In this document: positions 60,755 through 64,000 of the stretch, one piece after another
Layout of the letters: each line of letters opens with the position of its first letter
How positions within the stretch are numbered: the first letter of the stretch is position 1
Origin: Udeniomyces pyricola
Lineage: Eukaryota; Basidiomycota; Tremellomycetes; Cystofilobasidiales; Mrakiaceae
Length of the DNA: 64,000 nt
NCBI GenBank assembly: GCA_039545295.1
Contig: BCIK01000008.1
Coordinates: 574,487-638,486, forward strand
Direction of reading: 5' to 3'
Position numbers and translations under genes: made by a program
Notes under the pieces: generated by a model
What the model saw: the letters and a program-made list of their open reading frames with translations, nothing else
Databases searched by the model: none
Told to the model about the DNA's origin: nothing

Positions 60755-61596
60755 TTACCGAGATCAACCGACTCAGCATAGGCTTGATGATTATATGGGA
60801 GAAAGGGGGGGGGGAGGGGGAGAGATTATTTGTATCATTGTCATGTTTGAGAACTGTACTCCTACCGATGCGAGATGGGTCTTACCTACCGAAAGCTGGA
60901 TGATCCGCTGGATTGGGACATGGGGGGGAATCGGAAGCCATGATAACAAAGATAAGAAGGAAAGCAAGGAAGCACTGAAATGATGAAAAGTCAGGGAAGA
61001 GCAATAGGAGAAGATACTCGACAAAACTAAAGGGAAGGGGGGGGGGGGGGAGGAAGGGGCACAAAAGCGGAGATTGAAGGGGCAAAGGGGGGTTCTTTGA
61101 TGAAGGAGGCTGAAGGAAAAGAAAAACGTGATAATCAAAGGTGGATTTGAGAAGAGCCGATCGATGCAGGTGAACAAAGCACAAACACAGGAAAAAAAAA
61201 AGAAAGAACACTAGCGGTGATGGTGGCAATGGTGATGTGATAGAAATGACAGAGGAAGAAATTGCGATGTCAGGATGAGAACCGGATGTAGGAAGGGAGA
61301 GTGTGAGAGTGAGGGGGTTAGATAAGAGACGATACGAGTCGAATATAGAGGTGCAGAGAGAGAGAGAGAGAGCTGGCGGTAAGACTACGTGTAAAACAGC
61401 GGGAGCGAGAACGCAATCACAGGTAGGGGACGAAAAAAAAGAAGGGGGGAGGGGGCAGAAGGAATGCCTCAAATCCAATACAGGTAGCTTGAGAGAACCA
61501 AAGAAACAGGGATAGAAAGACAGAGAGGCTGGACCTCGACGCTCCGGCTAGCCATAGCTAGCTGCGTCCTTCATGTGGCGATCAACTCCGTGGCTA
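60755..61596. other. Convergent 3' flanks
   Basis: Spacer between the DUF4202 and BRCT genes, purine-rich on the plus strand with G runs (60806-60822, 61038-61051) and GA repeats (61355-61371). No coding signal. Confidence 0.45.
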
Positions 61597-64000
61597 CTAG
61601 TCGCTCTCGTCCGCCCCAGTCTCGGTAGCCGGGGCATACCCTTTCTTGAGAGGACTTCCGATCCGTGCTGTAAAGTTAAGGGAAAGATACACAGAAATGA
61701 AGAAGGAGGAAGAAAGAAGAAGAACAAAACAAACAGAAGATAGCACAAGACAAACGTCAGTCAGATGTTCTGGGCAGGTCGAGAGAGCCCCACTTTGTCT
61801 CATCCTTTCTCGAGAAACAGGCAAGCAAACTCGAGCAAACTCACGTGCAAAAAGCAGACTCTGTCGACGCGCTCGATCGATGCTAGCGGCGACGATTGGG
61901 GCTGGTCGATTTGAGCTCGAGGCGGCGATGGGCGTAGCCGCGACTGGGGTCGTTGGGTTGAGAGGAGAAGACGGGGTCCGGGTCGAAGAGGTGGACCGAG
62001 GGGACGAGGGAGTGGTCGAAGGAGGTTCGAGTAAAGGTTTGAGCTGTTTGGGCTAAGAAAGAACAAAAAAAAACAAAAGAACAAATGAGTGTGAGAATTG
62101 AGGTTAAGCTTGTCGTCTAGTTGAGGAGGACAAACAACACATTTGTCACCCGACTCCTGAAGTTCAACAGAAACTCACCTCCATCGATTTCCTCCTCTTC
62201 CTTTGGACAGTTTGATCCGTCAGATCGACTTTGTACTCTGATTCGCTCACTCGTTTCTTTTCCTCTCGACACCTGATGACCCATCCGATTCCGACCAAAT
62301 GTACCACAGCCGGTGGTAAGACCTTGCCATCTTTTCCGCCCTGCTCCTCTTCCTCGTCAGACGAAGACGATGGTTCGATGCGCCGCTTGGATTTCGTTGG
62401 TGTGGGCGCGGTACCGGCAAGGGTGGTGGAAGAGGTAGGCGATGTGGCATCGCGAGAGTTGGGGGGTGGAAGGGTCTTGCGGTAATGTGCCAGAGTAGAG
62501 GATTTTCCGGCCTTGAAGACAATGTGGGTCAAGCTATCGGAAGGGCGAGAGAGGACCTATGTGATTTGGGAAGAGAAGACAAAAGAAGGCACGAGCGAGA
62601 AATTGAGTCAACAGCGCTCCGACGGAATGAACAAGCACAAGACGTGGTAGAACCGGTTCAGGAAGAGCATTCATCGCCTTCTTCGTACCTTCGCGCCGAG
62701 TCCTTTTAAGATATCCACAAACATGTTTCCCGCATCATCTCCCTCTGCCGTTCTGACATCTACAAACGCGGTCACGCCACTAAGCGGAGCATTCGCCGCA
62801 ACTTTAACTCTTGCAGGCGTGTTGGCATTACTGCTGTTGATACTGCCTTCATTGGAAGATGAGATTCGAGAGTGGCTCATGGAGAGAGCAGAGTGGGTGG
62901 AGCTTGACTGTTGCTGCTTGACGGGCGAAGGAGGACCAGCGAGTGAAGCGAGCGACGAGGTAGACTTGGAAGAGGTGAGGGACAGAGCCCCTCGAGAGGT
63001 CAGATCGAACGGTTTCGTAGAAGAGGAAGACGATAATGGACCGGTAAGGCGAGTAGAAGACCGGGAATTGGGACTAGCGCGGCTGCTCCTGGCACTGTTG
63101 TCGTTGCTGCTGCTGATGCTACTGTTCCGCACCGGCCCGCTTCTCCCATCGCGCTTTCCGTTACTATCCCCAGCGAGTATCAACGAATCCGAGACAGATC
63201 CCAGCGAATCTGTCCTTTCATTTACCTTCGAAATTCCCTCCACGCTCGGTCCAGGTCCACCAGTAGATGACCCGGTTGTGACAGTGGCCTTACGAACCTG
63301 CATCTTGGCGAGACTTTCCGCAAGACCAGCGATAGCGCTTCGAGTTTCACTCGAAAGACCTTTGTGACGAGCAATCGGGGCAGGTTCCTTGGAAGTCGAA
63401 GTGGAAGGGGAACTTGCGGCCTTGTGAACGACAACGGCAGGCAAGGTGGAGGATTCGCTTCGCTTAGTCGCCGAACTGGCTTTCTTGCCATCCGCCAAGT
63501 CCTTGCCGTTTGGTGACGGTGCGAGAATCGGCCTAACGCGGGATGAATTCGAGGGCAGACCAAGACAAGAAGGAGGAAGGGACCGAGGCTTAGTGATGCG
63601 GGTTGCGGAAGAAGTTGTAGGGTGGTGAAGGGAAGAAACGGTGGGGAGGGAAGACGACTTTGAGGCCGCCAAGGGGCTGTTGATGGGAGCAGGGATAGAT
63701 CCGGATGTAGAGGAACCAGAAGATAATGGAGAGGAAACTGGAGGGCGTGAAACGGTTGCTGCTGTTGTAGCCGCTGCGAGTTGAGCAACGTTGGAGCGAG
63801 TGGAAATGGATCGAGGCATAGTCGAGGACGATGCAATCTTGAGCGGCGGGTCAACACTCTTTGAGATGTATGAGTCGGAGAGAGAGACATAAGAGGAAGA
63901 CACTGGGTCATCCAGTGAGGCAAGATCACAAGGCCGATCTACGTCCCTTGTGGGTAACGCTGGAGGACCCATCACCGCTCGTCGACTGCCACTTGCGCCT
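61597..64000 (-). CDS. BRCT-domain protein (microcephalin-type BRCT), 5' end beyond window
   Basis: Exons in transcript order within the window: 62699-64000 (open to the edge), 62179-62556, 61845-62052 and 61597-61667. The frame is open past the first visible ATG to position 64000, so the N-terminus is probably missing. Most of the visible first exon is Ser/Thr-rich and disordered. The BRCT domain spans the first junction: LSGVTAFVDVRTAEGDDAG, FVDILKGLGAKV, SDSLTHIVFKAGK, and, after an acidic Ser-rich insertion, VVHLVGIGWVIRCREEKKRV with the conserved Trp. Its VDVRT start and GxGW end resemble microcephalin/MCPH1-like BRCTs. Such domains bind phosphoproteins in DNA-damage and cell-cycle responses. 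The C-terminal RRQSLLFAPRIGSPLKKGYA looks like a short conserved motif with potential CDK sites. Confidence 0.8.

Overview
The window is nuclear DNA of a basidiomycete fungus, probably a yeast-like Tremellomycetes relative, although the lineage is an inference from gene structure and not from any search. Genes lie close together, and all but one of the confidently modelled genes carry introns, mostly 40-310 nt with GT..AG ends. Several coding exons are only 2-24 nt long. Long C/G homopolymers, some containing N, fill several non-coding stretches. I rebuilt gene models by splicing by eye. For every multi-exon gene modelled in full the exon lengths sum to a multiple of three and the joined protein matches its family across the junctions.

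Layout: an Lnt-like carbon-nitrogen hydrolase (+, 745-3162); a fungal annexin (+, 4221-6971); an Mbp1-type APSES/ankyrin cell-cycle transcription factor (-, 8072-11777); a Hem25/SLC25A38 mitochondrial glycine carrier (-, 12111-14036); a 2.3 kb gene-free stretch; ribosomal protein uL2 (+, 16361-17675); a short/branched-chain acyl-CoA dehydrogenase (+, 18218-21081); a Ser/Pro-rich orphan (-, 22242-24227); a mitochondrial lipoate-protein ligase (-, 24807-27446); LEU2 (-, 27928-30097); an unrecognised 282-aa protein (+, 30664-32283); a 1467-aa protein with a disordered N-terminal two-thirds and a degenerate MDR dehydrogenase fold (-, 33506-38372); HIT1/ZNHIT3 (-, 39165-40479) and SKI8 (+, 40696-42795) sharing a 216-bp divergent promoter; a 14-3-3 protein with a 5' UTR intron (+, 44643-45973); a very large dual hybrid histidine kinase (+, about 47119-57631); a DUF4202 protein (+, 59566-60754); and a BRCT-domain protein running off the right edge (-, 61597->64000).

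There is no operon-like or obviously transferred cluster. Several neighbours concern mitochondrial and branched-chain amino-acid metabolism (glycine import, acyl-CoA dehydrogenase, lipoylation, LEU2), but I see no evidence that the proximity is functional. The HIT1-SKI8 pair is the most plausible co-regulated unit, since both act on RNA. The most notable items are the tandem HK-REC-HK-REC kinase, a 2-nt internal microexon required by the acyl-CoA dehydrogenase reading frame, a 12-nt microexon inside the APSES DNA-binding domain, and start-codon exons of 3 and 6 nt.
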